A program made the translations under genes and the position numbers. The notes under the pieces are model-generated. The model was not told where the DNA came from. It made no database searches and saw only the letters and a program-made list of their open reading frames with translations. Positions 25,464-35,075 of a stretch of DNA of 64,000 nt are shown here, in pieces. Within the stretch, counting starts at the first letter, position 1. The number at the start of each line of letters is the position of its first letter. Source of the DNA: Rickettsiales bacterium Ac37b (GTDB taxonomy: Bacteria; Pseudomonadota; Alphaproteobacteria; Rickettsiales; Arcanibacteraceae); the NCBI GenBank assembly GCA_000746585.2, contig CP009217.2, forward strand, positions 434,001-498,000. The letters run 5' to 3'.

Positions 25464-27113
25464 TTATTTCACAATCATACTCTCTGCTGATTGTTCAGAA
25501 TACTCTATTGCAGCTTTAACAAACGAATAAAACAGAGGATGAGGTGCAAAAGGCCGAGATTTTAACTCTGGATGGAATTGTACACCTATAAACCAAGGAT
25601 GATTTTCTAATTCAATAATTTCCATCAAATGACCATTTGGAGAAACTCCTGAAAATGTAACCCCTGCTTGTTCAAGCTTTGATTTATAATTTATATTAAC
25701 TTCATAACGATGACGATGACGCTCTACAATTTCAGCTACTTTATAAATCTCTTTAACACGACTGCCTGGCTTTAAATAACATTTATATCCACCAAGACGC
25801 ATAGTTCCACCTAAATCTCCATCTGAACAACGTGTCTCTTGATTATCACCACGCACCCATTCCGTCATCAAGCCTATTACTGAATCTGAGCATAAACCAA
25901 ATTCACTAGAAGAAGCGCCTGTAATATGGCATAAATTACGTGCAATTTCTATTACAGCTAATTGCATACCAAGACAAATCCCTAAAAATGGTATATTATT
26001 ATTACGCGCATAAGTAATTGCCAATATTTTACCAGCAATACCTTCCTGTCCAAAACCCCCCGGTACTAAAATCGCATGTATATCAGATAATTTTTCTTCA
26101 ACATTATTTTTATTTAAACTTCTTGAATTAACCCATTTAATACTCACCTTAGTATTTAATGCTATCGCTGAATGATTTATAGCTTCTATAAGAGATTTAT
26201 ATGCATCTAATAATTTAATATATTTACCAACAATTGCTATTTTCACTTCTGTAATTGGAGATTCAATTCTCTGTACTATATCATACCATCTAGATAAATC
26301 TGGTTCAGCAGCATTTAAAATACCAAATGCATTTAGCACCCGCTGATCTAAATTCTTCTTCCAATAAGCAATCGGTGCTTGATAGATAGTTTTAACATCT
26401 AATGCAGTAATTACATCTTCCTCTTTTACATTACAAAATAATGCTATTTTTTTTCTTTCACTATCGGGTATTTCTCTTTCTGAACGACACAATAATATAT
26501 TAGGTTCTATACCTATAGACCTTAACTCTTTAACTGAATGTTGGGTTGGCTTAGTTTTAAGCTCTTTTGCAGCTGCAACATAAGGCACTAATGTTAAATG
26601 TATGTATAAAGTTTTATCTCTACCCATTTCATAACCAAGTTGCCTTATGGCTTCAAAAAAAGGTAGGCCTTCTATATCTCCTACCGTACCACCTATTTCA
26701 CACAAGACAAAATCTATATTTTCATTCTCTGCAGTAATAAACTCTTTAATTAAATCAGTAACATGCGGAATCACCTGTACAGTCCTACCTAAATAATCTC
26801 CCCTTCTTTCTTTAGCTAATAAAGTTGAGTATATTTTACCAGACGTAACATTATCTCCTTTCTGAGCATTTACATTTGTAAATCTTTCATAATGGCCTAA
26901 GTCTAAATCTGTTTCAGCACCATCTTCTGTAACAAACACTTCTCCATGCTGGGTAGGACTCATAGTACCAGGATCAATATTTAAATATGGATCTAATTTA
27001 CGTAGTCTAATCTTAAATCCTCTGGCTTGCAATAAAGCAGCTAAACTAGCTGCGGCAAGGCCTTTACCCAAAGATGATACTACTCCCCCTGTAATAAATA
27101 TGTATCTTGTCAT
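25464..27113 (-). CDS. pyrG: CTP synthase
   Basis: Makes CTP from UTP, ATP and glutamine. The N-terminal synthetase domain begins [17 protein letters not shown], with the [14 protein letters not shown] segment; the C-terminal class I glutamine amidotransferase domain has the nucleophile Cys in [10 protein letters not shown] and the His/Glu in [12 protein letters not shown]. The length of 549 residues is normal. It follows secG by 14 bases. Confidence 0.98.
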   Translation of the reverse strand: MTRYIFITGGVVSSLGKGLAAASLAALLQARGFKIRLRKLDPYLNIDPGTMSPTQHGEVFVTEDGAETDLDLGHYERFTNVNAQKGDNVTSGKIYSTLLAKERRGDYLGRTVQVIPHVTDLIKEFITAENENIDFVLCEIGGTVGDIEGLPFFEAIRQLGYEMGRDKTLYIHLTLVPYVAAAKELKTKPTQHSVKELRSIGIEPNILLCRSEREIPDSERKKIALFCNVKEEDVITALDVKTIYQAPIAYWKKNLDQRVLNAFGILNAAEPDLSRWYDIVQRIESPITEVKIAIVGKYIKLLDAYKSLIEAINHSAIALNTKVSIKWVNSRSLNKNNVEEKLSDIHAILVPGGFGQEGIAGKILAITYARNNNIPFLGICLGMQLAVIEIARNLCHITGASSSEFGLCSDSVIGLMTEWVRGDNQETRCSDGDLGGTMRLGGYKCYLKPGSRVKEIYKVAEIVERHRHRYEVNINYKSKLEQAGVTFSGVSPNGHLMEIIELENHPWFIGVQFHPELKSRPFAPHPLFYSFVKAAIEYSEQSAESMIVK

Positions 27114-27127
27114 ATGATTTAAATTCT

Positions 27128-27460
27128 CTATTCTGCTAATGGTACACGCCCTTGATTCTCATTCTTATGAGAATCCTTGTTAATAACTTCTTTAGTTGGT
27201 AAAGTTTGTTCATCAAATATTGAAGTTTCCTTGTTTTCACCCATAGATAATTTTGCTAATATTAAACTATTAAGCATAAATAATATTGCTAAAATAATAG
27301 TCAATCTAGTCAAAAAATTTGCTGACGATTTACTAGACATAAGGTTATTAGAACTACCACCTAAGCCCGCTAATCCATCACTACTGGTTTTTTGCATTAA
27401 TATTACCAATACTAATAATACTGCTATAATAATTTGTATTACAAAAAAAACTAATTGCAT
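27128..27460 (-). CDS. secG: Preprotein translocase subunit SecG
   Basis: A small partner of SecYE at the inner membrane. It has 110 residues with two membrane helices (residues 1-21 and about 52-72) separated by the family's Gly/Ser-rich cytoplasmic loop, [20 protein letters not shown], then a polar C-terminal tail. It lies between tpiA (6 bases upstream) and pyrG, the tpiA-secG arrangement being widespread in proteobacteria. Confidence 0.93.
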   Translation of the reverse strand: MQLVFFVIQIIIAVLLVLVILMQKTSSDGLAGLGGSSNNLMSSKSSANFLTRLTIILAILFMLNSLILAKLSMGENKETSIFDEQTLPTKEVINKDSHKNENQGRVPLAE

Positions 27461-27466
27461 TATTTT

Positions 27467-28219
27467 TTACTCTATATTTTTGATTGAATTTTGAATTATT
27501 TTACTAAATTCTTCTGCGTTTAAACTTGCACCACCAACTAATAATCCATCTACATTATTAATTGATAATATATTATCAGCATTATCTGCCTTTACTGAGC
27601 CACCATATATCAGTTTATATTTTTTTTCAAATGCATTATTATTTATTTTTTCTCCAATAAACTTATGCATGTTCATAATGTCTAAAACAGATGGTATGAT
27701 ACCAGTACCTATAGCCCAAACTGGCTCATATGCTATAATTGTATTCATAGGATGTACCGTAGGAGGTAAAGATTCTTTTAATTGATTATAAACAGCACTA
27801 TAAGCCTGACCTTGATCTCTATCAGTTTGAGATTCTCCAACACAAACTACTGCAATCATTCCTTCTTTATGTATTGCCGTTACCTTTTCTGCTACTAATT
27901 TACTATTTTCCTGGTGATAGTTACGGCGCTCAGAATGCCCTACAATTATATAGCTGCATTTTTCAGATTTAAGCATAGCAGCATTAATATCTCCAGTATA
28001 TGCACCATAATCTGAAACAAAATGACAATCTTGAGCACCTAAAAACATACCATATTTACTAATTTCTTGTAGCTTGTATAATAAAGTAAAAGGTGGACAT
28101 ATTATAACATCGCATTTATTAAAATAGTTTTTGAATTTTGTCATCTGCAATATAAACTCATTTATAAATTCATGAGTACCGTGCATTTTCCAATTTGCTA
28201 TTATTATCTTTTTATCCAT
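27467..28219 (-). CDS. tpiA: Triose-phosphate isomerase
   Basis: Interconverts dihydroxyacetone phosphate and glyceraldehyde 3-phosphate. Motifs: IIANWKMHG with the catalytic Lys at the N-terminus, IVGHSERR with the catalytic His, YEPVWAIGTG with the catalytic Glu, and the phosphate loop YGGSVKADN. A longer frame to 28276 exists, but its extra 19 residues precede the family's usual MDKKIIIANWK start, so the start at 28219 is chosen, giving a normal 250 residues. Together with glpX it implies at least a partial gluconeogenic route. Confidence 0.95.
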   Translation of the reverse strand: MDKKIIIANWKMHGTHEFINEFILQMTKFKNYFNKCDVIICPPFTLLYKLQEISKYGMFLGAQDCHFVSDYGAYTGDINAAMLKSEKCSYIIVGHSERRNYHQENSKLVAEKVTAIHKEGMIAVVCVGESQTDRDQGQAYSAVYNQLKESLPPTVHPMNTIIAYEPVWAIGTGIIPSVLDIMNMHKFIGEKINNNAFEKKYKLIYGGSVKADNADNILSINNVDGLLVGGASLNAEEFSKIIQNSIKNIE

Positions 28220-28338
28220 TTTAACCACAATTATTATGTTCTTTGATAGAATTTGTATTTGCCACTTTACGTACATAATGTTATAAAGTCAATTTAGTTA
28301 GATATTTATAAATATAATAAATTAGGTGAATTATAATA

Positions 28339-30195
28339 ATGCTTCAATTAATGCGCTCTGCATCACAACATATTCTATTCAAAATATTCTTAATATTAAT
28401 AGTTATTAGCTTTGTTATATTTGGTGTAGGAGATATATTCAAAAACTATAATAATAATGTTGTTGAAATAGACGGTAACGTAAACATAAGTATTAATGAG
28501 TTTATGAATATAAAACGAAATGAACTTCACAAATTACAGCAAATGCTTGGTGCACCCCTTACCCCTCAACAATTACAATCATTCAATATCGATCAAATTA
28601 TCTTAAGCAGATTAATAAACGATAAACTTTTAGAGCTTGAAACTAAAAATCTTAACATTAGAGTTAGCGATAATACCGCTGCAAGCTATATAAAATCTGA
28701 AGCTCTTTTTCATGATGCTTCTGGAACATTTGATAAAGATAAATTTAATGAAATTTTAGCAAACAACAATATAAAAGAGCGTCATTACATTAATTTAGTT
28801 AAACAAGACATAGCTTCCAAATTTTTAATTAATACACTTAAAAAACAACCCATATCTTTAACTAATATTGCTAAATATACGAATAGCTACAATACCGAAG
28901 AACGCATCGTAGACATCATTTCTTTTTCACCAAACGATATTAATATACAGCCTGCTTCTGAAGAAGATTTATTAAAATACTATGATGAAAATAAAATTCA
29001 ATTTTATGCTCCAGAATACAGAAAATTTAGTTATTTAATTATTAACGCAGATACTATAGCTAAAAATTCACATTTCTCAGAGGATGAAATAAAAGAAGAA
29101 TATGAAAATCATTTAAACGAATATCAAAAACCTGAAACTCGTAATATTATAAACTATGTGTTTGACACAGAAGAAAAAGCAGAGGAAGCATACAAAAACT
29201 TGCAATTTGATTCTGCGAAGAAAAATTCCTTTTTAAAAAATATTACTAAAGAACAATTACCAACAGAACTTAAAGATATAGCGTTTTCTTTAAAAGAAGG
29301 GGAAGTAAGCAATGTTATTCAATCACCTTTTGGCTTTCATGTTATCAAAGTCCAATCTGTATTTCCTATACAAACTTTAACATTAGAAGAAGCAAAAAAA
29401 AGTACTTATCATAATTTATTACAGCTTTTATCAGAAAAAAAACTTGTTTCTTTAAGAAAAACTATTGAAGATGAAATAGCTGCCGGTAATACTCTTGAAG
29501 AAATTAGTAATAACATTGGTTTTAAGCATGAGATTAAAACTTCTGACTTTCTAGATAACAATGGTAATATTGTTAACCAAAGTAATAAAGCTACAGATTT
29601 TACTTATTTTAAAGATATATTAAAATATGCGTTTAACACACCAGAACAAGAGGAAACTATTAACATGCTACCTGACAATTCTGGATATTTCTTGCTCAAA
29701 GTAAATCAGATATTAGCTTCACATCCCAAACCATTTGAAGAAATCAAAGAGCAAATAAATAATGAATGGTATAAAAGCCAACAACTAAAGGAAGTGTTAA
29801 ATAAAGCACAAAAATTTGCAGAAGAAGTGCAACAAAATATTAATGATTTAAATGGTATGGTCTCATCTACGCCAGTAGCTAAAATCTATAATATGCAGCA
29901 TATAAAACGTAATACGCATGGGGAATGGCCGGAATCTTTAATCCAAGAATTATTTAACAGTAAAGTTAATACTGTAACCTCTATTCATACAGATAGTGAA
30001 GGAAATAAATTATTTGGTATCGTTAAAACCATCCTTATCAATAAGGAAACTATGCCTAATCAAGAGATAATCAATAATCTCCAAGAACAACTTGAATCTT
30101 CTTTGTTAGAAGATTACTTGAATTATTTACATCATAAATACCCTATAAAAATTAATTACTCTCTGCTTAAAAACGAATATAACTCTAGTGAATAA
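28339..30195 (+). CDS. ppiD: PpiD-like periplasmic peptidyl-prolyl isomerase / chaperone
   Basis: A membrane-anchored folding helper for outer-membrane and periplasmic proteins. The short cytoplasmic start MLQLMRSASQHILFK and one membrane helix (residues 16-33) are characteristic of PpiD. A SurA/PpiD-type N-terminal chaperone domain spans about 40-190. A parvulin-like domain is at about 265-355 (EEKAEEAYKNL, LKEGEVSNVIQSPFGFHVIKV), and a second helical chaperone part ends the 618 residues. It is divergent from tpiA, with a 62-base gap to the shown tpiA frame. Confidence 0.88.
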   Translation: MLQLMRSASQHILFKIFLILIVISFVIFGVGDIFKNYNNNVVEIDGNVNISINEFMNIKRNELHKLQQMLGAPLTPQQLQSFNIDQIILSRLINDKLLELETKNLNIRVSDNTAASYIKSEALFHDASGTFDKDKFNEILANNNIKERHYINLVKQDIASKFLINTLKKQPISLTNIAKYTNSYNTEERIVDIISFSPNDINIQPASEEDLLKYYDENKIQFYAPEYRKFSYLIINADTIAKNSHFSEDEIKEEYENHLNEYQKPETRNIINYVFDTEEKAEEAYKNLQFDSAKKNSFLKNITKEQLPTELKDIAFSLKEGEVSNVIQSPFGFHVIKVQSVFPIQTLTLEEAKKSTYHNLLQLLSEKKLVSLRKTIEDEIAAGNTLEEISNNIGFKHEIKTSDFLDNNGNIVNQSNKATDFTYFKDILKYAFNTPEQEETINMLPDNSGYFLLKVNQILASHPKPFEEIKEQINNEWYKSQQLKEVLNKAQKFAEEVQQNINDLNGMVSSTPVAKIYNMQHIKRNTHGEWPESLIQELFNSKVNTVTSIHTDSEGNKLFGIVKTILINKETMPNQEIINNLQEQLESSLLEDYLNYLHHKYPIKINYSLLKNEYNSSE

Positions 30196-30250
30196 AAATA
30201 TAATATTTATTATTGCTTTAATATTAGATTTGTGATATAAGGTCATTTCT

Positions 30251-30276
30251 TACTTGCTCGACATGTCGAGCAAGTA
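30251..30276. repeat. Perfect 26-base palindrome
   Basis: TACTTGCTCGACA followed by its exact reverse complement, without any loop, 56 bases after the ppiD stop. No U-tract follows. As RNA it would form a strong hairpin between ppiD and cspA; it could be a terminator-like stem, a processing site, or a dyad protein-binding site. Confidence 0.7.
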
Positions 30277-30347
30277 GTTTATTGTGTATATATGTATTCC
30301 TAGGGTTTAACCATTAAGTAGATTATAACGGTCCCTTCTATCCGAAG

Positions 30348-30411
30348 CCTCCTACATAAATACTGGACGCCTGTGAGTATATTTTTACTTGTACATTATT
30401 TCTAAAGGAGG
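30348..30411 (+). promoter_or_regulatory. cspA leader with an anti-Shine-Dalgarno segment
   Basis: In the cspA leader, CCTCCT at 30348-30353 is fully complementary to the ribosome site AGGAGG at 30406-30411; including flanks (GAA before, TTT after) about nine pairs can form with one G-U. The pairing would hide the ribosome site. Long, temperature-responsive leaders are known for cold-shock genes, so a switch is plausible but not proven. Confidence 0.5.
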
Positions 30412-30418
30412 TTTTTTT

Positions 30419-30631
30419 ATGACTACTGGTGTAGTAAAATGGTTTAATTTACAAAAAGGTTATGGTTTTATCCAACGTTCAGATAAACCTAATAATGATG
30501 TTTTTGTACATATAAGTGCTCTTCAAGAAGCAGGCATTCATATTTTAAATGAAGGTGATAAGGTGTCTTTCGATTTATCGGAAAGTAAAGGTAAGATTTC
30601 CGCAACAAACTTAAAACTACTAAACAATTAA
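30419..30631 (+). CDS. cspA: Cold-shock protein, CspA family
   Basis: A single-stranded nucleic-acid chaperone made of one cold-shock domain. The 70-residue product starts [18 protein letters not shown] (RNP1, KGYGFI) with RNP2 in DVFVHIS. A longer frame starts with TTG at 30389, but the strong ribosome site AAAGGAGG sits seven bases before the ATG at 30419, which fixes the start. A DEAD-type helicase gene follows after 49 bases on the same strand, a plausible cold-response pair. Confidence 0.95.
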   Translation: MTTGVVKWFNLQKGYGFIQRSDKPNNDVFVHISALQEAGIHILNEGDKVSFDLSESKGKISATNLKLLNN

Positions 30632-30680
30632 TAATACTTACTATTTTTATATTGTTAATTTTTTATAAACTTTTTATTGA

Positions 30681-31781
30681 ATGGTTAGTATTATTACAAA
30701 TTTTTCTGAATTTCATTTACCTAAAGTTCTTTTACAGTCTATAGAAAGGATCAAATATAATACTCCTACTCCTATACAAAATAAGGCTATACCCTTTATT
30801 TTGAAAGGCCAGGATGTATTAGCTTCAGCACAAACAGGTACAGGCAAAACAGCCGCTTTTATTATACCTGTAATTGCTAAGCTAACTGAAAATCCTTCCA
30901 GTACCACAATGGTGCTTGCACCAACGCGGGAATTGGCTACACAAATTATTGATTTTGCTAAAAGTCTTTTAGGTCGTAATTCTCATATAAAAACTGCACT
31001 TCTAATTGGGGGTGCATCTATAGAATTACAATTAAAACAACTTAAAGCAAAACCACAATTAATTATTGGCACACCTGGACGCGTAAATCATCACTTAAAA
31101 GAAAAGAGTATTGTGTCTTCTTCTATTACATCTCTTGTATTAGATGAAATAGATACAATGCTTGATTTAGGCTTTGGTATTCAATTAGAAAAAATTATTA
31201 ATTTTCTACCTAAGACACGCCAAACTCTTATGTTTTCTGCAACTTTACCAGATAATATAGTAGCTTTAGCACAAAAATATCTTAATAAGCCAGTGACAGT
31301 AGCAGTTGATACTGCCTCTAAAAAATCTAACGGCAAAATTAAGCAACAGGTGATTTATGCCTCTGAACCAGAAAAATATAATCATTTAGTTAAAGAGATA
31401 CGTAATAGAGATGGTTCAATAATTGTTTTTGTTAATACTAGATTCTTAGCAAAAAAATTGCTAGACAAGCTAAAAGTTGACCAACTCTTTGCAAAAGCTA
31501 TGCATGGTGATTTAAAACAACGTCAGAGAAATCAAATTATCAAATCATTCCGTAACGAGAGTTATAGAATTTTGATAGCAACTAACATAGCAGCACGAGG
31601 ACTTGATATACCACATGTAAAACATGTAATTAATTATGATGTACCGCAATGTTCAGATGATTATATTCATAGAATAGGAAGAACTGGACGCGCTGGTAAT
31701 GAGGGTTTTGCTGTAAGTCTTGTTTCTCCATATGATAAAAGCAAGTGGAAAGCTATCAATCGAAAAATTGATATAAATTAG
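30681..31781 (+). CDS. DEAD-box-family ATP-dependent RNA helicase (RhlE-like, minimal)
   Basis: An RNA-unwinding ATPase for ribosome assembly or mRNA turnover. The two RecA-like domains are complete in 366 residues: Q motif (TPTPIQNKAIP), motif I AQTGTGKT, PTRELA, motif III SAT, and motif VI HRIGRTGRAG. Motif II reads DEID instead of DEAD. There is no C-terminal extension, so it is a bare core. The stop codon TAG at 31779-31781 lies inside the start of a TIR-family repeat. cspA lies just upstream. Confidence 0.93.
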   Translation: MVSIITNFSEFHLPKVLLQSIERIKYNTPTPIQNKAIPFILKGQDVLASAQTGTGKTAAFIIPVIAKLTENPSSTTMVLAPTRELATQIIDFAKSLLGRNSHIKTALLIGGASIELQLKQLKAKPQLIIGTPGRVNHHLKEKSIVSSSITSLVLDEIDTMLDLGFGIQLEKIINFLPKTRQTLMFSATLPDNIVALAQKYLNKPVTVAVDTASKKSNGKIKQQVIYASEPEKYNHLVKEIRNRDGSIIVFVNTRFLAKKLLDKLKVDQLFAKAMHGDLKQRQRNQIIKSFRNESYRILIATNIAARGLDIPHVKHVINYDVPQCSDDYIHRIGRTGRAGNEGFAVSLVSPYDKSKWKAINRKIDIN

Positions 31782-31993
31782 TAATAATTTAGTTGTATTT
31801 GAGACGATGGCAGATAGAGCAAAGCCTAAAAATAGTAGGCAAGCTTTGAGCTATAGCAAAGGCAATTTAAAATAATACGAGGCGTGAGGTGCAAAGAGTA
31901 GGAATACTATTGTAGGCAACGAACAGCAAAGTAATATTTAAATTGCCACAGCTATAACCACGTCCGCAAGTTCAAATCAAGAAACTATCTATA
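31778..31993. repeat. TIR-family element, copy after the helicase gene
   Basis: About 215 bases matching the copies at 37831 and 51398 over most of their length (AGTTGTATTTGAGACGATGG near the left, GGCAATTTAAAATAATACGA in the middle, AATATTTAAATTGCC to the right). The left end is degenerate (TTAGTAATAATTTAG) and overlaps the helicase stop codon; the right end runs into CAAGAAACTATCTATA. Confidence 0.8.
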
Positions 31994-32012
31994 TTATTTA
32001 TAGATAGTTTTT
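31985..32012 (+). terminator. Rho-independent terminator
   Basis: CTATCTATA, five loop bases and TATAGATAG form a 9-bp stem followed directly by five T. It terminates rightward transcription from the cspA-helicase pair and is built partly from the right end of the repeat element. Confidence 0.7.
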
Positions 32013-32069
32013 AATTATTACTTATGTACGGCAAAAATTACCACCAATCCTTTTTATTGTTTAAAGTTT

Positions 32070-35054
32070 CTATACAATAATACGGCTTAAATCCTCTAAC
32101 ATAGAATCTGATACTCTAATTACTTGTGCATTAGATTGATATCCACGTTGTATGATGATTGCTCTTGTTAATTCTTCAGATAAATCAACATTAGATTGCT
32201 CTAAAGCAGCAGGAGTTAAAGTTCCTGTTCCGCCTGAACCTATTTCTTTTAAATTAAACTCACCAGATAAATTAGTTTGTCCATATGCATTACCAGCATA
32301 AGCTGAAAGACCATTGGGATTGGCAAATATGGCAAGTGGCACACGGAATACTGCTTTAGAGGTACCATTACTAAAGTTTGCATATACTAAACCAGTGTGA
32401 TCTATATTAATACCACTTAATTGGCCTACTTCAAAACCATCTTGATTTACAAAACTTACAGAAAAGGCCGAATCAAGCTGAGAAAGTCCATCAGCCTTAC
32501 CTATTACAACATTAGTATTAGAAGCAGCGGAACTTGCGGGTATACCGGCTGTTCCCCAATTAAAAGTTATAGAAGAATTAATAGCTTGATTTGCCCATGT
32601 AATATTAATAGGATTTTGAAGTGAAGTAGAAACACTGGCCAAAGTGCCTTCTCCATTAAATCTTACTGTACCATAAGCTATTTGTCCAAATTCATTTGAC
32701 ATATTAGTCAATTCCTCAGGATGAAGTGAATATATTTCAATTGCCCACTCATTAGGTGAAGTCTTTAAAAAACTTATTCTAAAATCATGACCTATACCAA
32801 ATGCATCATAAATACGCGTATTCCTAGAAAAATGCGGAGTTATTCTTCCACTTGCCATATTAGGTGCATTTGCGCCTGTTGGATCATAAGAGGGTATTAG
32901 CTGCTTACCATTATTAATACTTATACCAAGCTCACCAAAAATTGAAGCTTCTGTAGATGTTCCTCCACTATTACCAATACCTACGGCTGTTGCTGATGCA
33001 CTAACTACAACTGGTTCCTCATCTACAGGGGTAATATTGATTTTATTATCTACAATTTCTGCCTGCAAGCCAGATGTAGCAGTAGAAGCATTGATCAAGT
33101 CAACAAGTCCCTGTAAAGTAGTAAATCTATCAGGCTGAGCAATAGTATTATTTAATCCGAGTGCACCAGTAACTGCCCCCGCTACACTATCAGTAAAAGT
33201 CATGGCTTGCGTTCCATCCAGAGGAGTTACTAAAAGCCTATTATTTGCCGCATTTACCCTAGCAGATAAAACAGCTTGTGAAGCTGGAAGAGTATTAATA
33301 GCCGATGCTAAGGTTGCCATACTATTAAACTGTCCAAGAGCTGGATTTGGTGCTGCAGTCTGAAATGTAAATGTATAAGGAATAGCATTTACAGTAATAG
33401 TCACTGTATCGCCATCAGCAATACCTGCTGTAAATACATCAGTACCATTAGTTGCACCCATTATAGGAGTAGCAACTGCCGCTTCATTACTCCTAGCAAT
33501 ACCATCATAAGTTAGATCAACTGCTACCATACCATCAGCAGAAGAAAGAAAACTTAAGGCATCACCTGAATTCAAAACATTGAAGCCCGAATTGTCTATA
33601 TCTATAACATCTCTTGGAAGTATGCCATTATTGTTATTTGAAGTAGGTAAAACATCTAAAGTAACTCCACGTCCAGAATTAGGTATAGTATCAGTTAACC
33701 CTAAAGTTGTACTAATACCAAATTCAGAAGCAATACTATATGGCGAAGATATGCTACCAGTATTAACTTGTCCTCCACTTATAGCTTCTACCCTTAAATT
33801 ACCAAGAGGATTACTAGAGGTAATTTCGAGTACATCATTACTAGAACCGGTTAAGCTACCATTTAAACCTGTTGCAGATTTGGCTAAATTTAATAACCCA
33901 CTTAAAGTAGTAAATCTATTATTATTAGGAGCTGCCAACGTATTAGTTAAACCTAAAGCAGTTACAAAACTGCCTTGGTTATTAGTAAAGGTTAAAGACT
34001 CATTACCATCAAGAGCAGATATCAACAATTGATTATCAGCACTATTAATACGCGCTGTTAGGCCTTTTGTTTGTTTAATAGCATTAGCCAAACTAGATAA
34101 GCTATTAAACTCACCTACCAGAGTATTAGGGGAATTTGCTACAAAAGTAAATGTAACAGTGCCTGATGCTTCATTTGAAATTGAAAAACTGTCTCCAGCT
34201 ACTACCCCGGTATTAAACACACGCGTTGGAGAATCAGCGCCAAGTATTGGTGTTACACTATTAATTACATTACTCCGCACTATACCTGAAGGTACGTCAC
34301 TTCCCTGCACGCCATCATAATAAAAATCATAAGAAAAATTAAGACCATCTGGTGTAAATCTTAAATAATCACCTGAATTTAATGCGCTTGTACCACTATT
34401 ATCTATATCAATAATGGCCTCAGCGTCTATATGAGCATTATTTCCAAAGGATGGCATCCTAATACTTACTCCATTTCCTTTAAACGCTGCTTTAGAACTA
34501 GTTAAATTTGCACCTACATTTACTTGGGTAGTAGCTGAAGCTGAACCAGTAAATGTACTTAAATTAACGGGCTGTAAGCTCTGAAGTAGTGCACTAGAAA
34601 CAGTATTAGTATTTCCTGTATCTCCTGGCAATCTACCTTGTGTATCAAGAGGCCACGCTAGAAGATAATAACCCGCTGAATTTACATAATTTCCTTGATT
34701 ATCTTTACGAAAAGACCCAACTCTAGTATATAGATATTCGCCATTACCTGTCGTGACATCTGGTGTCTTAGATACTACAAAAAATCCTTCACCTGATACA
34801 GCTAAATCTGTACCAATACGCGTACTTTTAATTATACCTTCTTGATCTACTAATTGACGGTCAGTAGCTAAAACACCACCATTACTACTCCCAGTAGTTG
34901 AGCCAGCTGATGTAATTAAGGTAGAAAAAATTGTTTCCCCGCGTTTATAGGCATCTGTGTTGATATTAGCGATATTATTAGAAACGGTATTTACTGCCCG
35001 GCTTTGGCCATCTAAACCAGATTTTGCAGCTAAAATTGCATTATATATACTCAT
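32070..35054 (-). CDS. flgE: Flagellar hook protein FlgE (large form with internal duplication)
   Basis: Forms the flagellar hook. The N-terminus AILAAKSGLDGQSRAVNTVSNN...NTDAYKR is the rod/hook-family D0 signature, and the C-terminus (residues about 950-994, SNVDLSEELTRAIIIQRGYQ) is the matching D0 helix. At 994 residues it is more than twice the common ~400. Much of the excess is an internal duplication with a period of about 265-270 residues: IDIDNSGTSALNSGDYL near 215 recurs as IDIDNSGFNVLNSGDAL near 484, and VTPILGA/ATPIMGA and RFTTLSGLL/RFTTLQGLV recur similarly. It is the third gene of the fliK-flgD-flgE operon, 21 bases after flgD. Confidence 0.95.
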   Translation of the reverse strand: MSIYNAILAAKSGLDGQSRAVNTVSNNIANINTDAYKRGETIFSTLITSAGSTTGSSNGGVLATDRQLVDQEGIIKSTRIGTDLAVSGEGFFVVSKTPDVTTGNGEYLYTRVGSFRKDNQGNYVNSAGYYLLAWPLDTQGRLPGDTGNTNTVSSALLQSLQPVNLSTFTGSASATTQVNVGANLTSSKAAFKGNGVSIRMPSFGNNAHIDAEAIIDIDNSGTSALNSGDYLRFTPDGLNFSYDFYYDGVQGSDVPSGIVRSNVINSVTPILGADSPTRVFNTGVVAGDSFSISNEASGTVTFTFVANSPNTLVGEFNSLSSLANAIKQTKGLTARINSADNQLLISALDGNESLTFTNNQGSFVTALGLTNTLAAPNNNRFTTLSGLLNLAKSATGLNGSLTGSSNDVLEITSSNPLGNLRVEAISGGQVNTGSISSPYSIASEFGISTTLGLTDTIPNSGRGVTLDVLPTSNNNNGILPRDVIDIDNSGFNVLNSGDALSFLSSADGMVAVDLTYDGIARSNEAAVATPIMGATNGTDVFTAGIADGDTVTITVNAIPYTFTFQTAAPNPALGQFNSMATLASAINTLPASQAVLSARVNAANNRLLVTPLDGTQAMTFTDSVAGAVTGALGLNNTIAQPDRFTTLQGLVDLINASTATSGLQAEIVDNKINITPVDEEPVVVSASATAVGIGNSGGTSTEASIFGELGISINNGKQLIPSYDPTGANAPNMASGRITPHFSRNTRIYDAFGIGHDFRISFLKTSPNEWAIEIYSLHPEELTNMSNEFGQIAYGTVRFNGEGTLASVSTSLQNPINITWANQAINSSITFNWGTAGIPASSAASNTNVVIGKADGLSQLDSAFSVSFVNQDGFEVGQLSGINIDHTGLVYANFSNGTSKAVFRVPLAIFANPNGLSAYAGNAYGQTNLSGEFNLKEIGSGGTGTLTPAALEQSNVDLSEELTRAIIIQRGYQSNAQVIRVSDSMLEDLSRIIV

Positions 35055-35075
35055 TATACACCTCCCTTTTTAGAT

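Noticed and set aside
33580-34032. Plus-strand frame of 150 codons inside flgE
   Set aside because: It is the antisense shadow of a low-complexity part of the hook gene.
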